DNA of 32,690 nt from Pseudomonadota bacterium (GCA_018062345.1 JAGOSL010000013.1:1-32690); one strand, 5' to 3'; shown: positions 1 through 8,549, counted from the stretch's first letter. The notes: generated by a model from the letters alone, not told the origin. Translations and numbers: made by a program.

Positions 1-122
1 CCACCAACCTCGGCCAATACCTTCGTGATCGCTGCCGTTAACGACGTCTTCCCATGGTCAACGTGACCTATCGTTCCTATATTACAGTGGGGCTTATTCC
101 TCGAAAATTTCTCTTTTGACAT
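1..122 (-). CDS. tuf: Elongation factor Tu, N-terminal part (cut by window edge)
   Basis: EF-Tu is the GTPase that delivers aminoacyl-tRNA to the ribosome. Only the first 40 or so codons are visible, running off the left edge. They start at an ATG at 122-120 and include the P-loop GHVDHGKT at residues 19-26, preceded by the family's usual Asn-Ile-Gly-Thr-Ile. The gene lies about 96 bases downstream of tRNA-Gly(TCC) on the same strand, an arrangement also found in the tRNA-tufB operons of other Proteobacteria. A promoter in front of the tRNA (303-331) probably drives both. There is nothing unusual in the visible part. Confidence 0.97.
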   Translation of the reverse strand, partial: MSKEKFSRNKPHCNIGTIGHVDHGKTSLTAAITKVLAEVG

Positions 123-218
123 GGTAATCCTTCAAGTGATTTAGTTAAAAATTTTGACTTAGTTTATCGCGATTAAAAAGATTCGTAAATGGGGGAAAAG
201 AAAGAGAATGGAAATTTT

Positions 219-292
219 TGGAGCGGGTGATGGGAATCGAACCCACATAGCCAGCTTGGAAGGCTGGAGCTTTACCACTAAGCTACACCCGC
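219..292 (-). tRNA. tRNA-Gly (anticodon TCC)
   Basis: The reverse strand folds into a full cloverleaf. Acceptor GCGGGTG pairs with CACCCGC, the D-arm is GCTT/AAGC, and the anticodon stem CCAGC/GCTGG carries the loop CTTCCAA with anticodon TCC. The T-loop is TTCGATT. The discriminator T and the CCA end are encoded (222-219). It lies between dnaK and tuf and reads towards tuf. Confidence 0.97.
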
Positions 293-302
293 AGTAATTT
301 GT

Positions 303-331
303 AATCTAAGAGAAATTTTTCCAAAGGTCAA
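303..331 (-). promoter_or_regulatory. Sigma-70-type promoter for tRNA-Gly–tuf
   Basis: On the minus strand, TTGACC (331-326), a 17-base spacer and TAGATT (308-303) end 10 bases before the tRNA 5' end. Position and spacing fit a housekeeping promoter for the tRNA-Gly–tuf unit. It lies just past the dnaK terminator, so the two units are separately transcribed. Read by eye, not tested. Confidence 0.65.
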
Positions 332-343
332 CACAACAGCAGA

Positions 344-380
344 ATAAAAAGTGAAGGAACACTCACATATCCCTTCACTT
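344..380 (-). terminator. Rho-independent terminator after dnaK
   Basis: On the minus strand a perfect 9-bp stem (AAGTGAAGG at 380-372 with CCTTCACTT at 357-349) is followed directly by a T-rich run. It starts about 10 bases after the dnaK stop, so it should end the dnaK transcript before the tRNA-Gly promoter. Confidence 0.8.
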
Positions 381-389
381 AATGTAGAA

Positions 390-2306
390 CTAAGCTTTCT
401 TGCGATCGTCGTCCTTTACTTCATATTCAGCATCAACAATATTCTCACCTTCTGAATTTTCGGAAGATGTAGATTCACCTGATGGAGATCCCTCAGTTGT
501 TTGAGCGGCCTTATACATAGCCTCACCAAGCTTCATCGATGATTGTGTCAGCGCTTGCATTTTTGCTTGAATACCATCCTTATCGTCTGTTTGCAAAGCT
601 TCTTTCAAAGCAGCAAGATCAGCCTCAATTGCAGTTTTTTCTTCACCGCTAACCGCGCTTCCATGCTCTGATAATGCCTTTTCCGTAGAATGAACAAGAG
701 CATCGGCGTGATTCTTTACTTCAATCGCTTCCTTACGCTTTTTATCCTCTTCAGCATTGGCCTCTGCTTCTTTGACCATACGCTGTATATCGTCTTCAGA
801 AAGCCCGCCGGAAGCTTGAATCCGAATCTGCTGCTCTTTACCTGTTGCTTTATCTTTTGCAGAAACTTGAACAATTCCATTCGCATCAATGTCAAAAGTC
901 ACTTCAATTTGTGGCACTCCACGTGGAGCAGGAGGAATATCTTCTAAGTTAAACTGCCCGAGTGTTTTATTATCTGCAGCCATTTCTCGCTCACCTTGGA
1001 ACACGCGAATTGTCACGGCTGTCTGACTATCTTCAGCCGTTGAGAAAACTTGGCTTTTGCGTGTTGGAATGGTTGTATTGCGATCAATCAAACGCGTGAA
1101 AATTCCACCCAGCGTTTCAATTCCTAGAGAAAGTGGAGTCACATCAAGTAGTAACACGTCTTTAACTTCACCTTTTAGAACGCCGCCCTGGATTGCAGCC
1201 CCAAGCGCAACAACTTCATCAGGATTCACGCCACGGTGAGGTTCGCGTCCAAATAGCTGCTTCACTGTCTCAATAATCTTCGGCATACGAGTCATACCAC
1301 CGACCAAAATAACTTCTTCTACCTGATTCGCTTGCAAACCTGCGTCACGTAAAGCTGCTTTACATGGCTCAATAGTACGTTGCACTAGATCATCAACCAA
1401 TGATTCAAGCTTTGCTCTGGTAAGTTTCAGATTCAAGTGCTTTGGACCACTTGCATCTGCAGTAACAAACGGCAAATTAATATCTGTTTGCATTGAGTTT
1501 GAAAGTTCAATTTTTGCTTTTTCTGCTGCTTCTTTTAGACGCTGCAAAGCGAGCTTATCTTTTCTAAGATCAATAGACTGCTCTTTTTTAAATTCATCAG
1601 CAATCCAATCTATGATACGGGCATCAAAATCTTCTCCGCCCAGGAATGTATCTCCGTTCGTAGATTTGACTTCAAATACTCCGTCACCAATTTCAAGAAT
1701 TGAGACATCAAAAGTACCGCCACCTAAGTCATAAACAGCAATTTTTCCACTTGCTTTTTTCTCAAGACCGTAAGCCAATGCAGCAGCTGTCGGTTCATTT
1801 AAAATGCGCAAAACTTCTAATCCTGCGATACGTCCTGCATCTTTTGTTGCTTGGCGTTGTGCGTCATTAAAATAGGCTGGCACTGTAACGATTGCTTGCG
1901 TTACTTTTTCGCCCAAATAATTCTCTGCTGTTTCTTTCATTTTTTGCAAAATGAACGCACTAATTTGGCTAGGACTATACTTTTCACCATGCGCCTCAAC
2001 CCAAGCATCTTTGTTTTCACCAGAAACAATCTTGTAAGGAACCAGCCCCATATCTTTTTTTGTCATGGGGTCATCAAAAGTACGACCTATTAAACGCTTA
2101 ATTGCGAAAAGGGTATTTTCAGGATTTGTTACACCCTGACGCTTTGCTGGCTGACCTACTAATCGCTCTCCACCTTCTGCGAATGCAACCATCGATGGGG
2201 TCGTGCGAGCACCTTCTGTATTTTCAATAACTTTGGCTGTATTGCCTTCCATTACGGCCACACAAGAATTTGTTGTTCCTAAATCAATTCCAATTACACG
2301 TGACAT
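390..2306 (-). CDS. dnaK: Molecular chaperone DnaK (Hsp70)
   Basis: ATP-dependent chaperone that binds exposed hydrophobic peptides and works with DnaJ and GrpE in the cytoplasm. The protein is 638 residues, the usual length. The ATPase domain starts with [12 protein letters not shown] and contains the [12 protein letters not shown] phosphate loop. The substrate domain follows, then a helical lid and an acidic-basic tail. The ATG has a good AGGAG ribosome site (minus strand, about 8 bases upstream). The promoter overlaps a degenerate CIRCE operator, suggesting HrcA repression. No dnaJ follows: a terminator and then tRNA-Gly–tuf come next, so dnaK appears to be a single-gene unit here, unlike the common dnaK-dnaJ pair. 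I see no damaged motif. Confidence 0.99.
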   Translation of the reverse strand: MSRVIGIDLGTTNSCVAVMEGNTAKVIENTEGARTTPSMVAFAEGGERLVGQPAKRQGVTNPENTLFAIKRLIGRTFDDPMTKKDMGLVPYKIVSGENKDAWVEAHGEKYSPSQISAFILQKMKETAENYLGEKVTQAIVTVPAYFNDAQRQATKDAGRIAGLEVLRILNEPTAAALAYGLEKKASGKIAVYDLGGGTFDVSILEIGDGVFEVKSTNGDTFLGGEDFDARIIDWIADEFKKEQSIDLRKDKLALQRLKEAAEKAKIELSNSMQTDINLPFVTADASGPKHLNLKLTRAKLESLVDDLVQRTIEPCKAALRDAGLQANQVEEVILVGGMTRMPKIIETVKQLFGREPHRGVNPDEVVALGAAIQGGVLKGEVKDVLLLDVTPLSLGIETLGGIFTRLIDRNTTIPTRKSQVFSTAEDSQTAVTIRVFQGEREMAADNKTLGQFNLEDIPPAPRGVPQIEVTFDIDANGIVQVSAKDKATGKEQQIRIQASGGLSEDDIQRMVKEAEANAEEDKKRKEAIEVKNHADALVHSTEKALSEHGSAVSGEEKTAIEADLAALKEALQTDDKDGIQAKMQALTQSSMKLGEAMYKAAQTTEGSPSGESTSSENSEGENIVDAEYEVKDDDRKKA

Positions 2307-2331
2307 AATATTTTCTCCTTTAACTTATTTT

Positions 2332-2358
2332 TTAGCAGCCATCGAATGACAGTGCTAA
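2332..2358 (-). promoter_or_regulatory. Degenerate CIRCE operator (HrcA site) before dnaK
   Basis: The minus strand reads TTAGCACTG, nine bases, then GGCTGCTAA. The CIRCE consensus is TTAGCACTC-N9-GAGTGCTAA, so the left arm matches 8 of 9 bases and the right arm 7 of 9, with exactly the right 9-base spacing. The outer six bases of the arms form a perfect inverted repeat. It begins one base after the -10 box and ends 25 bases before the ATG, where HrcA binding would block transcription. No hrcA gene is in the window. Confidence 0.75.
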
Positions 2359-2359
2359 C

Positions 2360-2388
2360 AATATACAAAATTTTTACAAAAAAATCAA
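2360..2388 (-). promoter_or_regulatory. dnaK promoter
   Basis: On the minus strand, TTGATT (2388-2383), a 17-base spacer and TATATT (2365-2360) form a sigma-70-like promoter. The transcription start would fall inside the CIRCE element. No clear sigma-32 promoter (CTTGAA / CCCCAT type) was seen nearby. Confidence 0.6.
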
Positions 2389-2472
2389 AGTTTAAAATAT
2401 AAGCATGCTAATTTTTATAATGTAGCCGTGCGCAAATCAACAAAACTTAACGATGGCAATAACGATTAATCA

Positions 2473-2501
2473 TTGAGACTGATCACAAGGTGTTGTATAC
2501 C
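2473..2501 (+). promoter_or_regulatory. Promoter for the membrane sulfatase-like gene
   Basis: TTGAGA (2473-2478), a 17-base spacer and TATACC (2496-2501) suggest a start near 2508, about 40 bases before the ATG at 2548. It is divergent from the dnaK promoter. Confidence 0.45.
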
Positions 2502-2547
2502 CTAAAAAGATGTCCATTTTGGATTGTGCTCGGACAAGTTTAAACAT

Positions 2548-4143
2548 ATGACTCTTAAAAAAAATCTTGCATGCGTTTGCCTTATTTCTTTGGGGCTTTT
2601 GTTACCGGACTTATATTTAGGTTACTATACGAAAATGCTGAGCTGCACAATACCACTTACGACGCTCGCAAGTGTTCTTGGATTCTCAATGATTCTAAGT
2701 ATGGTTAAAAGTCGTAAATTTTTATGGACCATTATTGCTTTTATCACTATTGCCCAATGCATCCAACTTAACCACTGGGCCTATTTTGGAGCCCCCATCA
2801 ACAGCTACGATATCCCCAAAGCATTTCTTGAATATGAAGAAATTTTTCAAGCTGGAGCTTCACAAGCACACATTTTATGGAAAGTATGGTTGGCCCAAGT
2901 ATTATCATTAATTCTAATGATTGTTGGAGTATTGGGTTCAAAAAAATGTCGGCATTTTCCTTTTATGTGGTTAGTAGTGCTTATAGCGCTTGCCCTTAAT
3001 CCAGTATTATTTTATATAAGGGGCCCTCAGCTTTTTTACACGAAACCTATTTCAAGCACTATTCACAATACTTTAAGAGCTTTTTCTAGCTGGATAGTTG
3101 ATTCACAAAGAAAAACACGCAACTTTAATTATAAGCCTTATCAAATAACTTATAGCTCACCCAAAGTTAAAAATGTTGTTTTAATTATGGGTGAAAGCTT
3201 AAGTAGCCGCTATATGCAGCTTTATGGATACAAAAAACCAAATACTCCATTTTTAGAAAAATTAAAAAATGACCCTAATTTTGCCTACACTAAAGGAGTT
3301 TCAAGCAGTGTTGATACTCTAACTGGATTACAATTATTTTTTAATAATGTGCACAACATAGGAGCCATTGATTTAATTCGAGACAAATCAGCAAATTTAT
3401 TTCGCATAGCTCGTCACCAAGGCTATAAAACTTTCTTACTGTCAGCCCAAGGTGAAGGACTATTTAACGAAGTCGGCACACAGTTTATTGATGTTTACAG
3501 CTTTAAAAATGACTTACTAAAATCTTTGAGACAAAAAGGTGATGAAGCCTTGTTCGACTCTTTAGAGCAGTTCAAATTTGAGGATCGAAATTTTATTGTC
3601 ATTCACGTGCGCCACGTACATGAGCCTTATAGTAATTGGGAAAAATATTTCCCAAAAACAGAAGCAAAAAACGCCCTAGAATCAAGAGAGAATCAAACAA
3701 AAAGTGAGTATTCTCATGCTATCTGTTATCATGATCACTGGGTAAAACAATGCATTACACACATCAAAAGAATCCTTCCTAATGATACCATCGTTATTTT
3801 TACTAGTGATCATGGCCAGCTAGTTGGGGAAGATAACTTATTTGGTCATAATTTAATGCGCCCAGAAGTGGCTGACGTGCCTGTATGGTCCTACACCATA
3901 AAAGCTGATATGGCTTTGAATAACTATATAAAAACACAGCTAGTTTGCAGCCATTATGACTTAACAAAGCAAATAGCAAAACTTTTTGGAGCTGAAATAC
4001 TCAATCCTAACGAGGATCCCGTATTACAATTCGTACATGGGACCGAACTGCATGCCGACTATGTATTTATGCCTTGGAAAAAAGTTAATGGACGGGAGAA
4101 GTTTTTGAAACTTGAGCAGATTGGCGTAACAGCAAAACAATAA
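2548..4143 (+). CDS. Membrane phosphoethanolamine transferase-like sulfatase
   Basis: A 531-residue inner-membrane protein of the alkaline-phosphatase/sulfatase superfamily, most like EptA/CptA enzymes that move phosphoethanolamine from phosphatidylethanolamine onto lipid A or LPS core. The first 170 or so residues hold about five hydrophobic segments; the rest is a periplasmic catalytic domain. Visible motifs are GES at 215-217 followed by MQLYGY, SDHG with Asp421-His422, and a later His434. These fit the nucleophile and metal ligands of the family, with Ser in place of the Thr found in EptA, as in the GESLTR-type branch. The ATG at 2548 starts just before the first membrane segment; a TTG at 2524 in the same frame would add eight polar residues, and neither has a strong ribosome site. 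Neighbours are pgsA and a flippase domain, so an envelope-lipid role is likely. The acceptor lipid cannot be told from sequence. Confidence 0.8.
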   Translation: MTLKKNLACVCLISLGLLLPDLYLGYYTKMLSCTIPLTTLASVLGFSMILSMVKSRKFLWTIIAFITIAQCIQLNHWAYFGAPINSYDIPKAFLEYEEIFQAGASQAHILWKVWLAQVLSLILMIVGVLGSKKCRHFPFMWLVVLIALALNPVLFYIRGPQLFYTKPISSTIHNTLRAFSSWIVDSQRKTRNFNYKPYQITYSSPKVKNVVLIMGESLSSRYMQLYGYKKPNTPFLEKLKNDPNFAYTKGVSSSVDTLTGLQLFFNNVHNIGAIDLIRDKSANLFRIARHQGYKTFLLSAQGEGLFNEVGTQFIDVYSFKNDLLKSLRQKGDEALFDSLEQFKFEDRNFIVIHVRHVHEPYSNWEKYFPKTEAKNALESRENQTKSEYSHAICYHDHWVKQCITHIKRILPNDTIVIFTSDHGQLVGEDNLFGHNLMRPEVADVPVWSYTIKADMALNNYIKTQLVCSHYDLTKQIAKLFGAEILNPNEDPVLQFVHGTELHADYVFMPWKKVNGREKFLKLEQIGVTAKQ

Positions 4144-4226
4144 TACATTTTCTCGATTTCTGGGATTTGCCATCTAACATAAATTACGGCATTATCTTGT
4201 CAATAAAACGGTGAGGAACTGATTCT

Positions 4227-4796
4227 GTGCACTTTAAGAACCTTGCTAATACGCTGACTTTGGCTCGTATTGGCTTAATTCCTTTTATATTACTTACTTT
4301 TTTTATTAACTATCCAACCCCTCGCTTAATTGCTGCTTTTCTTTTTGCTCTTGCTTGCATAACGGATTACCTTGATGGGCTGGTTGCCCGGGTTTTTAAT
4401 CAGGAGACACGATTTGGCGAAATACTTGACCCTATTGCGGATAAGCTTTTGATAGCTTCGACCTTACTTATGCTGGTAGGATTTGATAGAATTTCAAAAT
4501 TCAGTATTTTAGCTGCTGTGGTAATTCTATGCCGCGAAATACTGGTATCAGGTCTTCGAGAATATCTAGCAGAAACACGTATTTTGTTATCAGTCAGCAG
4601 GCTTGCAAAATTCAAAACTGCCATCCAAATGTTTGCTATTGCACTACTCTTATACACAGATTCTGAACATAGTTCTGCCGCACTACAAGCTATTGGAGAA
4701 CTACTATTATGGATTGCGGCTGGAATCACTCTTTACTCTGGCTGGACTTACGTTCAAACCAGCTTAGATGTGGTTTCTGAAGATTTTTCAGCTTAA
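4227..4796 (+). CDS. pgsA: CDP-diacylglycerol–glycerol-3-phosphate 3-phosphatidyltransferase
   Basis: Makes phosphatidylglycerol phosphate from CDP-diacylglycerol and glycerol-3-phosphate, the committed step to phosphatidylglycerol and cardiolipin, in the inner membrane. The 189-residue protein carries the complete CDP-alcohol phosphotransferase signature DGx2ARx8Gx3Dx3D: Asp50, Gly51, Ala54, Arg55, Gly64, Asp68 and Asp72. Several hydrophobic segments surround it. It starts at a GTG with a GAGGA ribosome site about 9 bases upstream. The next gene begins three bases after its stop, so the two are surely co-transcribed. PssA-type paralogues share the signature, but length and the LANTLTLARI start favour PgsA. 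Confidence 0.93.
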   Translation: MHFKNLANTLTLARIGLIPFILLTFFINYPTPRLIAAFLFALACITDYLDGLVARVFNQETRFGEILDPIADKLLIASTLLMLVGFDRISKFSILAAVVILCREILVSGLREYLAETRILLSVSRLAKFKTAIQMFAIALLLYTDSEHSSAALQAIGELLLWIAAGITLYSGWTYVQTSLDVVSEDFSA

Positions 4797-4799
4797 ACT

Positions 4800-5720
4800 A
4801 TGTTTTTATTCTTTAAAGTTCTTTTTTCGGGGCTGGCATTATGGTGGTGTTTAAATCAAGTTGATTTTCCGCATTTAAGTGTTGTCTTTCAAGAGCTATC
4901 AATTTTTTCTTGTGTTTATGCTTTATTGATCATGTGCTTATGCGTTTACCTTAACGGGCTTCGGCTTTTTTATATTGCTGAGAAAATGCAGTTAAAAACC
5001 TCTTTTAAATTTTTGCACCGACTCACGTGGTCAGGGGCCTTTTTTAACCAACTGCTGCCCAGTGGAATAGGAGGCGATGCATACAGAATTTATGCTCTTG
5101 CCAAACAAAGCGGCACTTTATCAAGTGCAGCAGCAATTATGTGGGATCGCATAATTGCAATTGTGTGCATGGGATTCGTTTGCATACCCATGCTACCCTT
5201 TATTTATTTGCCCACATCTTTAAAAACTATAATTATACTCATTTATAGTTTTTTGGTGATGGGTGTCATAGCCTTAATACTATTGATACAATTTCCCATT
5301 TTACAGAATTACAAACCCACAAAAAATCTTTCAAAAGCATTAGCTTATGGAAAAAAATTTGCATCGAAACCTCTGGATAAATTAGCAATAGCGAGCTTTA
5401 GTTCTATTTTTGTAAATTTTCTAGCATTCTATTTTCTAGTGCATGCGCTAAAAATTCCCTTAAATTTTTGGGAAAGCTCAGCTATGTACACTGTTTCGCT
5501 GCTGGTAACACTTATCCCGCTTTCCATATCGGGCTGGGGACTAAGGGAAAGTTTTTTTACAACTTATTTGTTAGCATATGGGTTTCCCCCTGAAAAAGGT
5601 CTCTCTCTTGGGATTTTACTGGGATTACTGATGTTGGTAATAGGCATTATTGGAGCAGTTTTTTACTTATTTTCGAAAAATCAAAAAAATTCTCTTGGCA
5701 CTACCGCTCAAAATAGATAG
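4800..5720 (+). CDS. Lysylphosphatidylglycerol synthase-type flippase domain protein (UPF0104/MprF N-domain family)
   Basis: A 306-residue integral membrane protein with about seven or eight hydrophobic segments. It has the two family hallmarks: NQLLPSGIGGD at 83-93 followed by an Arg, and SISGWGLRE near residue 245. This domain is the flippase half of MprF; this protein lacks the aminoacyl-transferase half, so it is a stand-alone flippase-like protein of unknown substrate. It starts three bases after pgsA, which makes a glycerophospholipid such as phosphatidylglycerol a reasonable guess. The relatives AglD and HpnL handle other lipids (glycosyl and hopanoid carriers), so the substrate is open. 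Its stop codon overlaps the -10 box of the next tRNA gene's promoter. Confidence 0.85.
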   Translation: MFLFFKVLFSGLALWWCLNQVDFPHLSVVFQELSIFSCVYALLIMCLCVYLNGLRLFYIAEKMQLKTSFKFLHRLTWSGAFFNQLLPSGIGGDAYRIYALAKQSGTLSSAAAIMWDRIIAIVCMGFVCIPMLPFIYLPTSLKTIIILIYSFLVMGVIALILLIQFPILQNYKPTKNLSKALAYGKKFASKPLDKLAIASFSSIFVNFLAFYFLVHALKIPLNFWESSAMYTVSLLVTLIPLSISGWGLRESFFTTYLLAYGFPPEKGLSLGILLGLLMLVIGIIGAVFYLFSKNQKNSLGTTAQNR

Positions 5721-5723
5721 TAT
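5695..5723 (+). promoter_or_regulatory. Promoter for tRNA-Gly(GCC)
   Basis: TTGGCA (5695-5700), 17 bases and TAGTAT (5718-5723) end 12 bases before the tRNA. The box lies inside the last codons of the flippase gene. Confidence 0.55.
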
Positions 5724-5735
5724 GTAATCACTTAA

Positions 5736-5810
5736 GCGGGCGTAGCTCAGGGGTAGAGCACAACCTTGCCAAGGTTGGGGTCGAGGGTTCGAATCCCTTC
5801 GCCCGCTCCA
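5736..5810 (+). tRNA. tRNA-Gly (anticodon GCC)
   Basis: Full cloverleaf: acceptor GCGGGCG with CGCCCGC, D-stem GCTC/GAGC, anticodon stem CAACC/GGTTG around the loop TTGCCAA, and T-loop TTCGAAT. The CCA is encoded at 5808-5810. It converges on a protein gene whose stop lies five bases beyond. Confidence 0.97.
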
Positions 5811-5815
5811 AGTTA

Positions 5816-6328
5816 TTAGTTCTTATCCTTAGCCTCATCGGTTAGCACTGCAGCGGAGTCATTCGAAGAAGTAGCAGAAGATACTGAAACTAACGGAGGC
5901 TGAAGAAGCTTTGCTACTTTTGCATTATTAATAGCTACTTCAGATTGAGTCTTAAGAATGTTATTAACTTTTTGGATAATGCTTTTTATTTTTTCCGAGA
6001 AAATCCCCACAGCTTTTTCAAAACCCCTAACAGCATTATGAAGAGCATGTCTCTCGTTGTTCAGCGATTCCATTTCCCTAGCTAATTCAATATATGCTTC
6101 TATGACCTTACCATCGTCGTTTTCTTTTTTTAATTCTTCCAATTTTGCTTGCAGTATTGCAATTTGTCCTTCGTCTTCTTGTAATAAATCAGCACCACTT
6201 AATTTTTCAGTGACACCTTCAGGCGCGATTTTTTCGACTGAATCTTGAGATGTCGAAGTAAAGCCTTCTTGAATTCCCACAATTATTATAGCTAAAGCAA
6301 TTAATTTATTCACTCTTTTGACCTGCAT
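5816..6328 (-). CDS. Small secreted coiled-coil protein, unknown function
   Basis: I do not recognise this 170-residue protein. The N-terminus has a short basic stretch and the hydrophobic run LIALAIIIVGI, a probable signal peptide or membrane anchor. Residues 55-135 are rich in Glu, Lys, Leu and Ala and look like coiled coil or long helices; the tail is Ser/Ala-rich. Two starts are possible: ATG at 6328, with no clear ribosome site, and an in-frame GTG five codons later (VNKLIAL), which has an AGGT-like site about 7 bases upstream and gives a more typical signal peptide. It follows tRNA-Leu(TAA) on the same strand by about 100 bases and has no functional partner next to it. Confidence 0.65.
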   Translation of the reverse strand: MQVKRVNKLIALAIIIVGIQEGFTSTSQDSVEKIAPEGVTEKLSGADLLQEDEGQIAILQAKLEELKKENDDGKVIEAYIELAREMESLNNERHALHNAVRGFEKAVGIFSEKIKSIIQKVNNILKTQSEVAINNAKVAKLLQPPLVSVSSATSSNDSAAVLTDEAKDKN

Positions 6329-6431
6329 TTATTTGTCAATTTATTTAATATTAGACTGAAATTATTAATAAATTATTAGCAACGACATAAATTTTACGGA
6401 AGAAAACAGCAATAATATCGCTGAAAGAATA

Positions 6432-6517
6432 TGGTGCCTACTACCAGACTCGAACTGGTACGCCTTTTGGGCGGCAGATTTTAAGTCTGCTGTGTCTACC
6501 GATTCCACCAAGCAGGC
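6432..6517 (-). tRNA. tRNA-Leu (anticodon TAA)
   Basis: The 86-base reverse strand has the long variable arm of class II tRNAs. Acceptor GCCTGCT pairs with AGTAGGC (one G-T pair). The anticodon stem is GCAGA/TCTGC with loop CTTAAAA. The variable arm CGCC...GGCG and an encoded CCA (6434-6432) are clear. It reads UUA codons, common in this AT-rich genome. Confidence 0.97.
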
Positions 6518-6527
6518 CCCAGACTCT

Positions 6528-6556
6528 TTTCTAGCAAATAATGACTCGAGACGCAA
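6528..6556 (-). promoter_or_regulatory. Promoter for tRNA-Leu(TAA)
   Basis: On the minus strand, TTGCGT (6556-6551), 17 bases and TAGAAA (6533-6528) end 10 bases before the tRNA. It sits in the 57-base gap after the phaC stop. Confidence 0.5.
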
Positions 6557-6574
6557 AGCTAAAAAAGTAAGTTA

Positions 6575-8464
6575 TTAAAAATTATCGCTAGGACTAGTGG
6601 ACAGAACGTACCTACCAGGCGCAGATTCAATGTTTTTTGTACGTTTCCACATGTTGGATTTTATTTTCTTTCCAAGGCGTGGTTTCACCCATTTATACCA
6701 TTCAGGCCACCAAGAACCCTCAGTTTTTTCTGCACTTTCCATCCAAGCATCTGGATTGGTAATCATTTTATCCGCTTTCCAATAACAATATTTTTTTTGA
6801 TGCACAGGATTCACGATCCCTGCAACATGACCAGCAGCGCCTAAAACAAATGTTGTGTTATTGGGGCACAACTCTTTTATTGCATAAGCAGATTGCCAAG
6901 GGACAATATGGTCAGACTTAGTTGCAAACGCAAATATTGGGATTTTTATTTCTTTTAGATCAATTTTTATGCCTTTAATGCAAAAACTATTTGGCTGCAT
7001 TAGCGCGTTTTCGAAGAAAATATGACGCAGATACTCCATGTGAAGTGTTGCTGGAATATTTGTTGTGTCACAATTCCAATATAAAAAATCTAGCGAAAAT
7101 GTGCCTTTGTTTAAAAGGTAGGTATTTATATAATTTGACCAAATTAAATCGTTTGCACGTAAAAGACTAAAAATGCGAACCATTTCATTGCCTGGAAAAT
7201 ATCCGATATTTTTCATGCGTTTTTCTAAATACTCTAATTGATCCCTACAAACAAATATTTTCAAGTCACCCATTTTGTCAAAATCAATAGGAACAGCCAA
7301 AAGACTAAGACTTGCTATGGGATTTTTTTCGGAGCACTTTTCCAAATATCCAGCCAAAAGGGATGCTGCAACACCTCCTGTGCAATAGGCTAACAAATTT
7401 AATTTTTCTTGATTAGAAATTGATAAAACTTTTTCAATCGCTTCAAGCACACCTTCAATAACATAGTCTGAGAGCCCACAATCAGCGTAACTTTCATCAG
7501 GATTAACCCAAGATAAAACGAACACACTCAATCCTTTTTCAAGCGCCCAATTCACGAACGAATTTTCTTTTTGTAAATCAAAGATGTAATATTTGTTAAT
7601 CCACGGCGGAATCATTAATAACGGGCGCTCATAGGTCAATTCTGTTTTCGGTTTATAATGAAGAAGCTGAAACAGAGGCGTTTCATAAACGACTTTTCCC
7701 TCGGTAATACCTAAATTCTCACCCACCTTAAACTCCTTAAGGTTTGTAAACATGGGCAAGTTTAAAAAATTTGATTTTGCATAATCATCTAAAAATTTTT
7801 TATAGCCACACATTAGATTTTGCCCGTGTGTACGCATGGTCTCTTTCAAGACTTCCGGATTTGTAAGCGGGGAATTTGTCGGAGCAATAGCATCCATTAG
7901 ATTGCGTATATAAAATTGAATTTTTTCTTTAGTTTTTGGATTAATACCATCCAAGGATTCAATCAACTCATTCATATGCTTGCAGTTCAACAAATATGAC
8001 TGCTTTAAATAATCAAAAAGCGGAAAATCAGTCCATTCCACTGCTTTAAAACGCTTGTCATTCCCTTGTGGCACGATAATTGGCTCGGGCTCTTCACCTT
8101 GGAAACGATCTAAAGTGCGTCTATGCAGCTCATCTAGGTCACTTAAATAATTTTGTTGCTTTTTATCCCATATGCCCGGCCTAACAATAAAAGTATTCAA
8201 AACACCTTTGTGAGTTTCCACAAATGTCTTTGCTATTATTTCTGGGTCAATAACATTTAATAAATTAGGGGTTGCCGGGATTAAGCTTGATATCAACCCA
8301 GAATAGACATCACACAAGTTTTCCATGCTTTCTTTGATGCTGGGATGCAATTGCTCAAAAAAATCAGGAACAAGATTATTATTTTTTTTCGTTTTAGATT
8401 TTTTTACAAGCTTATACTTTTGCTGACCACAGCTCTTTTTTTTCAAAATATTGCGCGTTAGCAT
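6575..8464 (-). CDS. phaC: Poly(3-hydroxyalkanoate) synthase, class I
   Basis: Polymerises hydroxyacyl-CoA into polyhydroxyalkanoate storage granules. The 629-residue protein has the PhaC N-domain (about 60-270) and an alpha/beta-hydrolase domain. The catalytic triad is visible: Cys361 in AYCTGG, Asp518 in KSDHIVPW and His546 in AAGHVAG. The lipase-like box normally reads G-x-C-x-G-G; here the first Gly is Ala. Length fits class I, which works without PhaE or PhaR. The N-terminus is a Lys-rich extension of about 30 residues. The ATG has a strong GGGGG run 12 bases upstream as ribosome site. No phaA, phaB, phasin or depolymerase gene lies nearby. Confidence 0.93.
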   Translation of the reverse strand: MLTRNILKKKSCGQQKYKLVKKSKTKKNNNLVPDFFEQLHPSIKESMENLCDVYSGLISSLIPATPNLLNVIDPEIIAKTFVETHKGVLNTFIVRPGIWDKKQQNYLSDLDELHRRTLDRFQGEEPEPIIVPQGNDKRFKAVEWTDFPLFDYLKQSYLLNCKHMNELIESLDGINPKTKEKIQFYIRNLMDAIAPTNSPLTNPEVLKETMRTHGQNLMCGYKKFLDDYAKSNFLNLPMFTNLKEFKVGENLGITEGKVVYETPLFQLLHYKPKTELTYERPLLMIPPWINKYYIFDLQKENSFVNWALEKGLSVFVLSWVNPDESYADCGLSDYVIEGVLEAIEKVLSISNQEKLNLLAYCTGGVAASLLAGYLEKCSEKNPIASLSLLAVPIDFDKMGDLKIFVCRDQLEYLEKRMKNIGYFPGNEMVRIFSLLRANDLIWSNYINTYLLNKGTFSLDFLYWNCDTTNIPATLHMEYLRHIFFENALMQPNSFCIKGIKIDLKEIKIPIFAFATKSDHIVPWQSAYAIKELCPNNTTFVLGAAGHVAGIVNPVHQKKYCYWKADKMITNPDAWMESAEKTEGSWWPEWYKWVKPRLGKKIKSNMWKRTKNIESAPGRYVLSTSPSDNF

Positions 8465-8549
8465 TTTAGAATCAGCCCCCTATATATACTTCATTCTAAA
8501 AGGTAAGATGTGAATAAAGTGTTAATATCGCAAAATCTATGAGCTGAAA

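Noticed and set aside
690-947. Plus-strand open frame inside dnaK
   Set aside because: It lies fully antisense to the well-supported dnaK, with no ribosome site or family motif.
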